DNA from: Lachnoclostridium sp.
GTDB lineage: Bacteria > Bacillota_A > Clostridia > Lachnospirales > Lachnospiraceae
Length of the DNA stretch: 42,202 nt
Assembly (NCBI GenBank): GCA_015057755.1
Contig: SVDR01000012.1
Coordinates: 1 to 42,202, forward strand
Reading direction: 5' to 3'
Position 1 is the stretch's first letter. Each line of letters begins with the position of its first letter. This document shows, piece after piece, positions 7,936 through 16,148 of this stretch. A model generated the notes under the pieces. The model made no database searches and was not told where the DNA came from. It saw nothing but the letters and a program-made list of their open reading frames with translations. Both the position numbers and the translations under genes were made by a program.

Positions 7936-8317
7936 TAACATTTCGTTCATTGGTTTTTTACCTCTTTTTGTTTTCAGTTACACTTGTTTTCGAGTTACAT
8001 CTATTTAAATTTTTAAATAGTGTAGTACTTTCAACTACTTTTTGATAATACCCTCAATTATCAATGCTTTTTCTATATTTTTATAAGTTGACATTTATAA
8101 AAATTTTCCTGAGGATAACTTAGTATTTCTTTGGACCGTACCTCTCTTTTCTTAGATTTTTTATTTGTTTGTTTTTCTTTTGTTGTCATTATAATATCAT
8201 ACACAACAAAAAATGTCAACACATATTTTGAAATAAAATTAAAAATATTACATAATTGATGTTCCAATTGTATATATACTAAATAATTTTCAAACATTTC
8301 AAATAGTAATAGAAGAC
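7936..8317. other. AT-rich intergenic stretch without a supported gene
   Basis: About 380 bases much richer in A+T than the flanks. On the minus strand there is a promoter-like pair, TTGACA (8214-8219) and TATTAT (8191-8196) with a 17-base spacer, pointing left. Small minus-strand frames of 38 codons (8073-8189) and 19 codons (8035-8094) have no convincing ribosome binding site. A short palindrome (ctatttaaa...ttaaatag, about 8001-8020) is also present. It could be a decayed element or encode a small RNA; nothing is proven. Confidence 0.4.
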
Positions 8318-8346
8318 TTGACACATACAACAAATATGACTATAAT
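8318..8346 (+). promoter_or_regulatory. Consensus sigma-A promoter of hydE-hydF
   Basis: TTGACA (8318-8323), a 17-base spacer and TATAAT (8341-8346) give a perfect match to consensus, about 55 bases before the hydE start. Confidence 0.85.
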
Positions 8347-8401
8347 GAAATCAGGAATCATTACTAATATTTAAATAAATATTGTTTAGGAGATGATCAA
8401 T

Positions 8402-9433
8402 ATGGCTGATATGACAGATCGAGTTCTGTGGAGAGAGATTTTGGTGACGGAGGATCAGGCAATGCTTGAGGAACTATATTCTGAAGCGAGAAAACTCCAG
8501 CACAAATATTATGGCAACAAAATCTTTGCACGCGGTTTGATTGAATTTACCAATTACTGTAAAAATGACTGTTATTATTGTGGTATTCGCAGAAGTAATC
8601 GGGCTGCATGCAGATATCGACTGACCAAAGAGCAGATTCTTTCCTGTTGTGACAGTGGTTATCAGATCGGTTTTCGCACATTTGTCCTTCAGGGTGGTGA
8701 GGATGGTTATTTTACAGATGATCGTCTTACAGACCTGGTTTATTCGATCAAATCAAAGTACCCGGATTGCGCGATCACACTTTCAGTCGGTGAAAAGAGC
8801 CGAGAAGCTTATCAGAGGTATTATGACGCAGGTGCAGATCGTTATTTACTTCGTCATGAAACAGCAAATACGGAACATTATCGTATGCTCCACCCACAGG
8901 AAATGTCTTGTGAGAACAGAAAGCGCTGTCTATGGGATCTGAAAGAAATCGGATATCAGATCGGTGCGGGAATTATGGTTGGTTCCCCGGGGCAAACGAT
9001 TGACCACATAATCGAAGATATGGAGTTTATGAAGGAATTGCAGCCGGATATGGTTGGCATTGGTCCGTTCCTTTCTCATCATGCAACTCCATTTGCCAAT
9101 GAAGCGTCAGGAACTGTAGATATGACAGTAAGACTTCTTGCGTTGACAAGACTTTTGCTTCCGGAAGTTCTTCTTCCGGCAACGACAGCGCTTGGCACGC
9201 TGGATCCGACCGGACGTGAAAAAGGAATTTTGGCAGGAGCCAATGTTGTCATGCCAAATCTTTCTCCGGAAAATGTAAGAGAGAATTATTTATTATATGA
9301 CAATAAACTCTGTACCGGTTCTGAAGCAGCAGATGGCTTGCGTTTGTTAGATGAAATGATGAAAAAAATCGGTTATGAGATTTCGCTTGATCGAGGCGAT
9401 CGGGCAGGAAGAGAGGTAAGAGTATGGCATTAA
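8402..9433 (+). CDS. hydE: [FeFe]-hydrogenase maturase HydE (radical SAM)
   Basis: HydE is a radical SAM enzyme that helps build the dithiomethylamine-bridged diiron subcluster of [FeFe]-hydrogenase. With the ATG at 8402 (AGGAG at 8388-8392) the protein has 343 residues. The earlier ATG at 8393 touches the ribosome binding site and is unlikely. The radical SAM cysteines are Cys53, Cys57 and Cys60 in NYCKNDCYYCGI. The stretch HETANTEHYRMLHP and the biotin-synthase-like fold fit HydE. It overlaps hydF by 10 bases, so the two are translationally coupled. No hydG or hydrogenase structural gene lies in the window. Confidence 0.93.
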   Translation: MADMTDRVLWREILVTEDQAMLEELYSEARKLQHKYYGNKIFARGLIEFTNYCKNDCYYCGIRRSNRAACRYRLTKEQILSCCDSGYQIGFRTFVLQGGEDGYFTDDRLTDLVYSIKSKYPDCAITLSVGEKSREAYQRYYDAGADRYLLRHETANTEHYRMLHPQEMSCENRKRCLWDLKEIGYQIGAGIMVGSPGQTIDHIIEDMEFMKELQPDMVGIGPFLSHHATPFANEASGTVDMTVRLLALTRLLLPEVLLPATTALGTLDPTGREKGILAGANVVMPNLSPENVRENYLLYDNKLCTGSEAADGLRLLDEMMKKIGYEISLDRGDRAGREVRVWH

Positions 9434-10620
9434 ATCAGACTCCGGCTTCGGAGAGAATACATATTGGTTTCTTTGGACGTAGAAATGCAGGTAAGTCCAG
9501 CGTGATGAATGCGGTGACAGGACAAAATCTGGCAGTTGTTTCGGATGTCAAAGGTACCACTACAGACCCGGTTTATAAGACAATGGAACTTCTTCCGATA
9601 GGACCAGTTATGGTCATTGATACACCTGGTATCGACGATGAGGGTGAGCTTGGCAGGCTTCGTGTAACGAAGAGCCGTCAGGTGTTAAATAAAACAGATC
9701 TGGCTATCCTGGTTGTCGATGGTACAGAAGGGATGAAAAAAGAAGATCAGGAAATGCAGGAACTCTTCATTAAAAAGAATATTCCATATTTAATCGTATT
9801 TAACAAGACTGATCTTCATGTGAATACAGAACGTCAGGAGAATGTTGTGTATGTCAGTGCATTGACCGGAGAAGGAATTCACGAACTGAAAGAAAAAATC
9901 GGAACCATGAAGAAAGCAGAGGTGGAGCGCGATCTGGTTGAGGGGCTCGTGAAAGCCGGAGATATGGTAATCTTAGTCACACCAATTGACAAGGCTGCTC
10001 CCAAAGGCCGCCTCATTCTTCCGCAGCAGATGACGATCCGTGCACTTTTAGATCATGGCTGCATGACAATGGTGGTACGCGACACAGAGCTTGCGGACGC
10101 TCTGAAAAAATTAGGAAGAAAACCGGATCTGGTGATCACAGACAGTCAGGCATTTGGAAAAGTATCCAAGATTGTTCCGCAGGAGATCCCGCTGACTTCA
10201 TTTTCCATACTGATGGCTCGCTATAAGGGGGATCTGGAACAGGTCATCGAAGGTGTCAGCATGTTAGATCATATCGAGGATGGGGATAAGATATTGATTT
10301 CTGAGGGATGTACCCACCACCGCCAGTGTAATGACATTGGAACAGTGAAACTTCCTGGCTGGATTAAAGATTATACTAATAAAGACATTGAGTTTTGCTT
10401 TACATCCGGAACGGAATTTCCTGAAGATTTGTCACCGTATAAGTTGATTGTTCACTGCGGTGCATGTATGTTAAATGAACGAGAGATGAAATATCGTCAG
10501 GCATGGGCAAAAGATCAGAAGATTGCCATGACGAACTATGGCATCTTGATCGCACATGTTCACGGCATTTTAAAGAGAAGCGTAGATCCATTCCCGGCAA
10601 TTGCCAAATTATTAGATTGA
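9424..10620 (+). CDS. hydF: [FeFe]-hydrogenase maturation GTPase HydF
   Basis: HydF is the GTP-binding scaffold on which the diiron subcluster is assembled and passed to apo-hydrogenase. The 398-residue protein has an N-terminal GTPase domain (P-loop GRRNAGKS at 18-25, DTPGIDDEG, NKTD), a dimerisation domain, and a C-terminal cluster-binding domain with the family pattern CxH...HCxxC: Cys296, His298, His344, Cys345, Cys348. All ligands are present, so the protein should be functional. The start overlaps the end of hydE. Confidence 0.95.
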   Translation: MALNQTPASERIHIGFFGRRNAGKSSVMNAVTGQNLAVVSDVKGTTTDPVYKTMELLPIGPVMVIDTPGIDDEGELGRLRVTKSRQVLNKTDLAILVVDGTEGMKKEDQEMQELFIKKNIPYLIVFNKTDLHVNTERQENVVYVSALTGEGIHELKEKIGTMKKAEVERDLVEGLVKAGDMVILVTPIDKAAPKGRLILPQQMTIRALLDHGCMTMVVRDTELADALKKLGRKPDLVITDSQAFGKVSKIVPQEIPLTSFSILMARYKGDLEQVIEGVSMLDHIEDGDKILISEGCTHHRQCNDIGTVKLPGWIKDYTNKDIEFCFTSGTEFPEDLSPYKLIVHCGACMLNEREMKYRQAWAKDQKIAMTNYGILIAHVHGILKRSVDPFPAIAKLLD

Positions 10621-10632
10621 TATAAACTCAGT

Positions 10633-10665
10633 AAGACTTGTTCAATATGTGGACAGGTCTTTTCT
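10633..10665 (+). terminator. Terminator after hydF
   Basis: AAGACTTGT (10633-10641) pairs with ACAGGTCTT with one wobble and is followed by TTCTGTT. It lies 12 bases after the hydF stop. Confidence 0.65.
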
Positions 10666-10694
10666 GTTATTCAGTATTAAAAATATTATAGTAC

Positions 10695-10721
10695 TTGACA
10701 TGACATAGTAGTGGGTATAAT
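10695..10721 (+). promoter_or_regulatory. Possible promoter of the padR cluster
   Basis: TTGACA (10695-10700) and TATAAT (10716-10721) with a 15-base spacer. Both boxes are perfect but the spacer is short, which often marks a weak or regulated promoter; the downstream product is a likely autoregulator. Confidence 0.6.
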
Positions 10722-10754
10722 ATATAACTATAGAAATAAGTGAGGAGGAGAAAA

Positions 10755-11156
10755 ATGAACGCACAGTTAAAAAAAGGAGTTTTAGAGCTGATCGTTTTAG
10801 AATCCGTCCGTAAGAAAGACATGTATGGATATGAACTGGTAGAAGAAGTCTCCAAAGTCATCGATGTGAATGAAGGAACGATATATCCGCTGTTGAAGCG
10901 ACTGACAAATGAAAAATATTTTGAAACGTATTTAAGAGAATCGTCAGAAGGACCGCCAAGAAAGTATTATCACCTGACTGCAGCCGGTGTGTTGTACCGA
11001 GATGAGCTGGAACGCGAATGGTCTCAGCTTGCAGATCGTGTCTGGCTGTTCTTAAACAGCGGGAGAGAGGCAGGAGGAACAGACAAAGAAGGGAGTCATA
11101 AAATCCTGACCATCGGGTTAGGAAACCGCGTGGGAAAGGAGAGGCTGGATGGATAA
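10755..11156 (+). CDS. PadR-family transcriptional regulator
   Basis: The 133-residue protein contains the PadR winged helix: LKKGVLELIVLESV, YGYELVEEV, EGTIYPLLKRL, and RKYYHLTAAG for the wing. The ATG at 10755 follows AGGAGGA; an upstream GTG at 10740 precedes that site and is rejected. PadR proteins usually act as repressors of neighbouring envelope or transport genes. The end overlaps the next gene by 8 bases, forming a three-gene unit with the DUF1700 protein and a membrane-anchored protein. The C-terminal 25 residues or so are polar and appear to lie beyond the PadR core. Confidence 0.92.
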   Translation: MNAQLKKGVLELIVLESVRKKDMYGYELVEEVSKVIDVNEGTIYPLLKRLTNEKYFETYLRESSEGPPRKYYHLTAAGVLYRDELEREWSQLADRVWLFLNSGREAGGTDKEGSHKILTIGLGNRVGKERLDG

Positions 11157-11973
11157 AGTTACATTTTTAGAAGAACTTCGGAAGTATCTTCATGTTTTAC
11201 AAGATGAGGAGATCCAGGACATTATCGGAGAGTATGAACAACATATTGACCTAAAAGTGAAAAATGGACAAACGGAAGAACAGGCAATTGTTGATTTTGG
11301 CAATATCAAAGAATTAGCGATTGAGATTCTGGAGGGATACCATGTGAAGGCTGATTTTGGTGTCCCGGCTGATGAAAGGGATGAAAAAAAGAGCATTTTT
11401 TCGACTGGACATGAAATGACAAAAAGTATAACCAAAAAAGTCTGGATATGGCTGGAAGCATTTTGGAAATGGATCCTTCACGGATTCGTTTGGTGTGGAA
11501 AGCAAGTAAATAGGCCATTTGTCTGGATTAAAATGAAATGGAACAATAGGCGGTCCCATAATGAGAACATGGTTACGGAGAAGTGCTCGATTGACAGAAA
11601 AGGATGGATTGTAAATAAGACGAAAGGTTTTGGAAATATGATTTTACAGATTTGGAATTGGATGATCCGGGCAAGTGTTTGGTGTGTTCGAATTTGCTGG
11701 AATAGCTGTATTGTCGGAACTGCCCTGATGCTTGGAGGGTTCGGGCTCATATTCTTGTTTATCGTCGGCATGTTCGTGGTACTTCTTATGCAGGGGTATC
11801 CGTTTATCGGAGTTACAATTGGATCTATAGGGCTGGTTTTATGCCTGTTTGCAGTTACTGTACTGGTTTGGAGCATGATCTGGCATAAATCTAAGCCAAC
11901 AGTCCAAAAAGTTGAAAATACTGAACTCGTGAATGATTTAGAAATAGAAACGGAGGAAGGACAACATGCGTAA
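11149..11973 (+). CDS. DUF1700 domain membrane protein
   Basis: The 274-residue protein has an N-terminal DUF1700 region (residues 1-65: FLEELRKYL, EIQDIIGEYEQHI, AIVDFGNIKELA), a tryptophan-rich middle with amphipathic stretches, and two strong transmembrane segments near 185-210 and 215-240. DUF1700 proteins typically follow PadR regulators in Firmicutes and are thought to act in a membrane-stress circuit; the function is not established. The ATG overlaps the padR stop region and its own end overlaps the next start by 8 bases. Confidence 0.8.
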   Translation: MDKVTFLEELRKYLHVLQDEEIQDIIGEYEQHIDLKVKNGQTEEQAIVDFGNIKELAIEILEGYHVKADFGVPADERDEKKSIFSTGHEMTKSITKKVWIWLEAFWKWILHGFVWCGKQVNRPFVWIKMKWNNRRSHNENMVTEKCSIDRKGWIVNKTKGFGNMILQIWNWMIRASVWCVRICWNSCIVGTALMLGGFGLIFLFIVGMFVVLLMQGYPFIGVTIGSIGLVLCLFAVTVLVWSMIWHKSKPTVQKVENTELVNDLEIETEEGQHA

Positions 11974-12484
11974 GATTCAGAAAGCAGCTCTCGGGGTTCT
12001 TGCCGGAGGAGTTCTTTTGGCCGGAATCGGAACCGGAGTTGCCCTTGTAGAATATTCGACATTAAATTATGGTGGTCATAAAATAATCGGAGAGAATTAT
12101 TTAGTTACCAATACATTTACATATCAATTGAAATCAGGTCATGATGAGATTGTATTATTAGAAGGTTTTGATTACAATGCATCACGAGTGACGAATCTTA
12201 TCGAGGATGAAACCATTCCAAAAGATGAGATTCATTATGAAGTGACATACAATGATAACCGAGTTCGTCCATATATATGGTCCGGCGAAGGTGCTGAAAC
12301 CATACGCATTGGCTTAGGAATGGAATATTTCCGTAATGAGTTTGCCGATTTTATGGAAGTGAAAGATCTGGTGTTAAGTGAACTAAAGCAGCATAAGGTT
12401 TCAACTTATGAAACAACCTACGTGACAAACGTTGCAGTTAAGGCAAATCCGGAAACAATGGCGCGCATTGAGAAAGTCAATTGA
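11966..12484 (+). CDS. Membrane-anchored protein of PadR/DUF1700 cluster
   Basis: The 172-residue protein starts with a short basic segment and one hydrophobic helix (about residues 7-29, glycine-rich), then an extracytoplasmic domain without a motif I can name. In similar clusters this place is often taken by a DUF4097-like adhesin-type protein; resemblance here is weak, so that is only a suggestion. It overlaps the DUF1700 gene by 8 bases, which argues for a joint function at the membrane. Confidence 0.65.
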   Translation: MRKIQKAALGVLAGGVLLAGIGTGVALVEYSTLNYGGHKIIGENYLVTNTFTYQLKSGHDEIVLLEGFDYNASRVTNLIEDETIPKDEIHYEVTYNDNRVRPYIWSGEGAETIRIGLGMEYFRNEFADFMEVKDLVLSELKQHKVSTYETTYVTNVAVKANPETMARIEKVN

Positions 12485-12509
12485 ACTGGATGTGGAATCA
12501 TGGTATACT
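12481..12509 (+). promoter_or_regulatory. Promoter of the Cof-type phosphatase gene
   Basis: TTGAAC (12481-12486), a 17-base spacer and TATACT (12504-12509). The -35 box overlaps the stop codon of the preceding gene. Confidence 0.65.
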
Positions 12510-12538
12510 TCACATAACATGATCTTATTGGAGGGACT

Positions 12539-13348
12539 ATGAAAACACTATACGTTTCAGATTTAGATGGTACACTGCTGCGAAGCGATCAAAAAACATC
12601 CGATTTTACAAATCAGACAATCAATGAGTTAGTAGAAAATGGGATGTTATTTTCTTATGCAACTGCGCGCTCCTATATTGCATCAAAACCTGTAACAGAA
12701 GGTTTGGAGGCGAGAATCCCCTTGATCGTATATAATGGGTCAATGGTTGTAGATAATGCAGACGGAAGGATTCTGCTTTGTCATTATCTTCAGGAAGATG
12801 CACACCAATTATTGGATGAATTGATGGAGCATGATATATATCCGATCGTATTTTCTATGATTGACGGTGTAGAGAAGATGTCTTACGTTCCTTCAAAGAT
12901 TTCTGCTGAAACGAAACGTTTTATCGATATGAGAGACGGTGATATCAGAATCCATCCGGTTGATGATCCGCAGGAACTGCATGAGGGAGATATATTCGAC
13001 TTTACCTGCATTGATCAGTATGACAAATTGAAGCCATTTTATGAGAAGTGCAAAGATGATTATCAGGCGATTTTCCAGTTAGATATCTATACCAATGATC
13101 CATGGCTGGAAATCCTTCCGAAAGGAACATCAAAAGCGAATGCGATAAAAGAAGTTGTGCAGTATTATCAGTGTGATAAAGTGGTCGTATTTGGTGATGG
13201 AGTGAATGATATCGAAATGTTTAAGATGGCAGACGAGGCTTATGCAGTTGAAAATGCGGTCCCGGAATTAAAGGAACTTGCGACAGGGATCATTGCCGGA
13301 AACAATGACGATGGTGTGGCGAAATGGTTAAAAGCGAATTATAAATAG
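12539..13348 (+). CDS. Cof-type HAD-superfamily hydrolase
   Basis: The 269-residue cytosolic phosphatase has HAD motif I DLDGTLL (about 9-15), a C2-type cap with YNGSMVVD, the motif III lysine region (KGTSKANA) and motif IV GDGVNDIEMF (about 219). These features match the Cof/YidA branch, which dephosphorylates sugar phosphates or flavin and pyridoxal phosphates; the substrate cannot be read from the sequence. The ATG follows GGAGGG by 6 bases. Own promoter upstream and a terminator downstream make it monocistronic. Confidence 0.9.
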   Translation: MKTLYVSDLDGTLLRSDQKTSDFTNQTINELVENGMLFSYATARSYIASKPVTEGLEARIPLIVYNGSMVVDNADGRILLCHYLQEDAHQLLDELMEHDIYPIVFSMIDGVEKMSYVPSKISAETKRFIDMRDGDIRIHPVDDPQELHEGDIFDFTCIDQYDKLKPFYEKCKDDYQAIFQLDIYTNDPWLEILPKGTSKANAIKEVVQYYQCDKVVVFGDGVNDIEMFKMADEAYAVENAVPELKELATGIIAGNNDDGVAKWLKANYK

Positions 13349-13354
13349 AGTGAT

Positions 13355-13396
13355 AAAAGACCGTCTTGGGCAATGAACCCAGGCGGTCTTCTTTCG
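13355..13396. terminator. Bidirectional terminator between convergent genes
   Basis: AAAGACCG and CTTGGG on the left pair with CCCAGG and CGGTCTT on the right; A-run on the left and CTTTCGTTT on the right. It serves the HAD gene and the convergent ABC exporter. Confidence 0.7.
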
Positions 13397-13408
13397 TTTC
13401 TGTTATTG

Positions 13409-15145
13409 TCAAATATTTACTGCATCCTGAGCCTGTACCATCTTGTGATAGAGACCGTTCAATTGGATTAGTTCTTCGTGGGTTCCGCGTTCCACAATTT
13501 CCCCTTCATGAATAACCAGAATCATGTCTGCTTCGCGGATTGTAGAAAGTCGGTGGGCAATAGCCACAATTGTTCGTTTGCCGGCCAGATTTCGGATCGC
13601 TTTCTGAATCTGTTTTTCTGTCTGGACATCGACGGAGGCCGTTGCTTCATCCAGTATAATGATCGGAGACTGGCGAAGAATCGCTCGGGCTATAGCAACA
13701 CGCTGTTTCTGGCCTCCGGATAGACGCAGTCCTCGTTCTCCAACTTTTGTTTCATACTGCTCCGGCATAGCCATAATGTCGTCGTGAATGTTGGCTGCTT
13801 TGGCCGCTTCCATAATTTCGTTCATGTCAGCGTTCGGTTTCGCATAACCGATATTTTCTGTGATCGTTCCGTTAAATAAAAATGTATCCTGAAGAACAGG
13901 GGAAATATTTTGTCTGAGGCTTTCCAATGTCACATCTTTGATATCATGTCCATCTACAAGAATACGTCCTTTTACCGGATCATAAAAACGTGAAATGAGC
14001 TGCGTAGTTGTTGTTTTGCCGACTCCGGTTGGTCCAACAAGGGCAACCATCATTCCCGGTTTACAGGAGAAGGAGATATCTTTCAATACAGGAATCTCAT
14101 TGCTGTAATGGAAACTTACGTGTTCAAATGAGATGGCACCCTCGACATGCTTTAACTCGACTGCATTCGGTGAATTCTGGATCGCAGACGGTGTGTCGAG
14201 GATCAATGTAACACGTTCCGCACCGGCCAGAGACTGCTGCAGGTTTTCGAGCAAGGTTGCAAGGCCGGATACAGGTGCATAAAACAGTGATAAGTAAAGT
14301 ACAAAAGCCACAATATCTTCCACGGAGAGCTGTCCTGCATAAGCCAGGTGTCCGCCAAAGAACACGACTAGGATCGTTCCAGCCGAAGATAGAAACTCTA
14401 CGCAAGGATGGAAGACTGCACTGGCCCGAAGCGCTCGAAGCATGGCGCGTACCTGTTCATATATTTTCAAATCCATTTTTTTGCTTTCATATGATTCCTG
14501 ACCGAAAGACTGGATTTCGTGCAGTCCGGAGAGACTGTCCTGAAGCTGTGCATTTAATTCACCAACAGACTTTTGATTTGCTTTAAAGTATGGACGAACT
14601 TTTTTAGCAAAAATCACACCGGAAAATAAAATAAGTGGAATTGGACAGCAAGTGATCAGTGCCAGTTTCCAGTTGATAGAAAGCAGGATGATCAGGACGC
14701 CGGAAAATGTCACAACATTTGTGATCATCTCCGGAATGATATGAGCATATAAAAGTTCAAAATCTCTGGTATCATTAATCACACGGCTCATAAGGTCACC
14801 GGTCTGTTTATTGTGAAAGAAGCCTAAATCAAGACTCTGCAATTTGTGATATAGTCTGCTTCTTAGATCACCTACCAGATACCAGGCTGCTTTGTGTGAC
14901 AGATAGCTGCTCATAAACCGGAAGAGAATGCGGAGTAAGTAGAGCAGAAACAGAGCAGCTGCTAAATTAGAAATCTGCGCTAACGCAGTCTGATCAACAC
15001 CATTTCCTACAATACCGGTCATGGATGATAGAATCTTCGGCGCAGTCAGATTGATAATCGTAAGTCCAAATGTTGCGAGAATGGCCAGAATATAAAGTCC
15101 TTTGTATCTGGTTGCCTCTTTCGTTAAGTTCCATAAGGTTTTCAT
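13409..15145 (-). CDS. ABC exporter, fused permease-ATPase
   Basis: The 578-residue half-transporter has an N-terminal six-helix membrane domain (about 15-300, including the LGFFHNKQTGDLMSRVINDT coupling stretch) and a C-terminal ATPase: Walker A GPTGVGKTTT (about 370), signature LSGGQKQRVAIARA (about 475), Walker B IIILDEATA (about 495), and an IAHRLSTI H-loop. It resembles MsbA/BmrA-type multidrug or lipid exporters and would work as a homodimer. No partner half-transporter is adjacent. It is the only large minus-strand gene in this part and diverges from the XRE gene, so that regulator might also affect it. Confidence 0.93.
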   Translation of the reverse strand: MKTLWNLTKEATRYKGLYILAILATFGLTIINLTAPKILSSMTGIVGNGVDQTALAQISNLAAALFLLYLLRILFRFMSSYLSHKAAWYLVGDLRSRLYHKLQSLDLGFFHNKQTGDLMSRVINDTRDFELLYAHIIPEMITNVVTFSGVLIILLSINWKLALITCCPIPLILFSGVIFAKKVRPYFKANQKSVGELNAQLQDSLSGLHEIQSFGQESYESKKMDLKIYEQVRAMLRALRASAVFHPCVEFLSSAGTILVVFFGGHLAYAGQLSVEDIVAFVLYLSLFYAPVSGLATLLENLQQSLAGAERVTLILDTPSAIQNSPNAVELKHVEGAISFEHVSFHYSNEIPVLKDISFSCKPGMMVALVGPTGVGKTTTTQLISRFYDPVKGRILVDGHDIKDVTLESLRQNISPVLQDTFLFNGTITENIGYAKPNADMNEIMEAAKAANIHDDIMAMPEQYETKVGERGLRLSGGQKQRVAIARAILRQSPIIILDEATASVDVQTEKQIQKAIRNLAGKRTIVAIAHRLSTIREADMILVIHEGEIVERGTHEELIQLNGLYHKMVQAQDAVNI

Positions 15146-15240
15146 GTGTGAGTCTCCTTCATACTACTAAAAACTCAGATTAATGCCTACGAAATAAGTA
15201 TAACGTATTTTTAATAAAATGAAAATATAGAAAAATAATA

Positions 15241-15308
15241 AATGTAAAATATACTTGACATACAATGTAAAGTGTACTATACTCATAAATGTAAAGGGGA
15301 TTTTACAT
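15241..15308. repeat. TGTAAA repeats around the XRE promoter (operator-like)
   Basis: AATGTAAA occurs at 15241-15248, 15264-15271 and 15288-15295 (periods 23 and 24 bases). The third copy forms a perfect 7-bp inverted repeat with TTTACAT at 15302-15308, around GGGGAT. The sites flank and overlap the -35/-10 region, as expected for an autoregulatory operator. Confidence 0.6.
15255..15283 (+). promoter_or_regulatory. Promoter of the XRE-membrane protein operon
   Basis: TTGACA (15255-15260), a 17-base spacer and TATACT (15278-15283). Confidence 0.75.
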
Positions 15309-15352
15309 ACATATTAATTAGATAGGTCCACTGGGAGAAAGAAGGGATTTCA

Positions 15353-15553
15353 ATGAAAAATCGGATTCAAGAATTGAGAAAGCAGAACAAAATCAGGCAA
15401 GAGGATTTGGCAGAGGCTGTGGGGGTTACAAGACAGACCATTATTTCATTAGAAAATGGTAAGTATAATGCATCATTGATTTTAGCTCATAAAATCGCCA
15501 GGTATTTTTCATGCAGTATTGAAGATATTTTTTTATTTGATGAGGAGGAATGA
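15353..15553 (+). CDS. XRE-family helix-turn-helix regulator
   Basis: The 66-residue protein is a single Cro/CI-type helix-turn-helix domain: [36 protein letters not shown] spans all five helices with the recognition helix at [10 protein letters not shown]. It ends with [14 protein letters not shown], a tail common in small YvaO/YozG-like regulators. It is translationally coupled to the downstream membrane protein; the two stop/start regions overlap. This pairing is common in Firmicutes, where the HTH protein represses the operon. The TGTAAA inverted repeat directly upstream is the likely operator. Confidence 0.92.
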   Translation: MKNRIQELRKQNKIRQEDLAEAVGVTRQTIISLENGKYNASLILAHKIARYFSCSIEDIFLFDEEE

Positions 15554-15555
15554 TT

Positions 15556-16047
15556 ATGATCTTAACGAACAGTTTTAACGGAAGTACAAGAGAATATGAT
15601 AAGCGTTGTAAGATGAGAATTGGAATCAGTGCAGGAATTATGCTTCTTGGTTTTGTAGCTCTTGTGGTTGCTCTTTTGTATGGAGACCGGATTCCTACTT
15701 TATATAAGGCAACGACAGATGATCTGTCTTTCATAAACGGTTTCTACACCGGAATTGGAGGCGGTCTGATCGCAGCCGGCATGATTACGATCATAAAAAA
15801 CATTCGGATTTTGAGAAATCCTGAGTTGAAGAAAGAACGCGCACTTTATGAAAATGATGAAAGAAATCAACTGATCGGTACTAAATGCTGGGCATATTCC
15901 GGCTATGCGATGTTTCTCTTTTTGTATGTAGGCATTCTCGTCGGTGGCTTTATCAGCATGACAGTACTAAAAGTACTTCTTTGCGTCCTTGCTGCGTATG
16001 GTGGATTCCTCTTACTGTTTAGAATCCTTCTTCAGAAGATGATGTAA
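15556..16047 (+). CDS. Four-helix membrane protein paired with XRE regulator
   Basis: The protein has 163 residues from the ATG at 15556, which lies 7 bases after AGGAGG; the ATG at 15550 touches that site and is rejected. It has four hydrophobic segments in two pairs (about 23-43, 57-78, 115-135, 138-158) separated by a charged loop containing ELKKERALYENDERN. That loop motif is typical of DUF2178-like and related small membrane proteins next to XRE regulators. The function is unknown; a membrane partner of the regulator is an inference from pairing only. Confidence 0.75.
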   Translation: MILTNSFNGSTREYDKRCKMRIGISAGIMLLGFVALVVALLYGDRIPTLYKATTDDLSFINGFYTGIGGGLIAAGMITIIKNIRILRNPELKKERALYENDERNQLIGTKCWAYSGYAMFLFLYVGILVGGFISMTVLKVLLCVLAAYGGFLLLFRILLQKMM

Positions 16048-16078
16048 TAAAAAATACGTAAAAACATATCATAAATAT

Positions 16079-16107
16079 TTGAAGGGACCTCCCGATTGTG
16101 TTACAAT
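16079..16107 (+). promoter_or_regulatory. Promoter of the lipoprotein gene
   Basis: TTGAAG (16079-16084), a 17-base spacer and TACAAT (16102-16107). It sits inside a symmetric structure (see 16087-16141). Confidence 0.6.
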
Positions 16108-16141
16108 ATCTGTTAGGGATAATGTAAGACATCTGGGAGGT
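16087..16141. repeat. Nested inverted repeat over promoter and RBS of lipoprotein gene
   Basis: Outer arms ACCTCCC (16087-16093) and GGGAGGT (16135-16141); inner arms TTACA-A-TATC (16101-16110) and GATA-A-TGTAA (16118-16127) around a 7-base centre. The right outer arm is the ribosome binding site of the lipoprotein gene, and a T-run follows. It may be a DNA operator, a terminator of the upstream operon, or both. Confidence 0.5.
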
Positions 16142-16148
16142 TTTTGAC

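Noticed and set aside
8035..8189. Two tiny minus-strand frames in the AT-rich spacer
   Set aside because: The first start codon lies at or before the expected start site of the promoter-like pair and the other lacks a good ribosome binding site; kept only as part of the spacer description.
11478..12062. Minus-strand frame of 194 codons opposite the DUF1700 gene
   Set aside because: No recognisable protein and no ribosome binding site; the plus-strand operon with overlapping genes explains the sequence.
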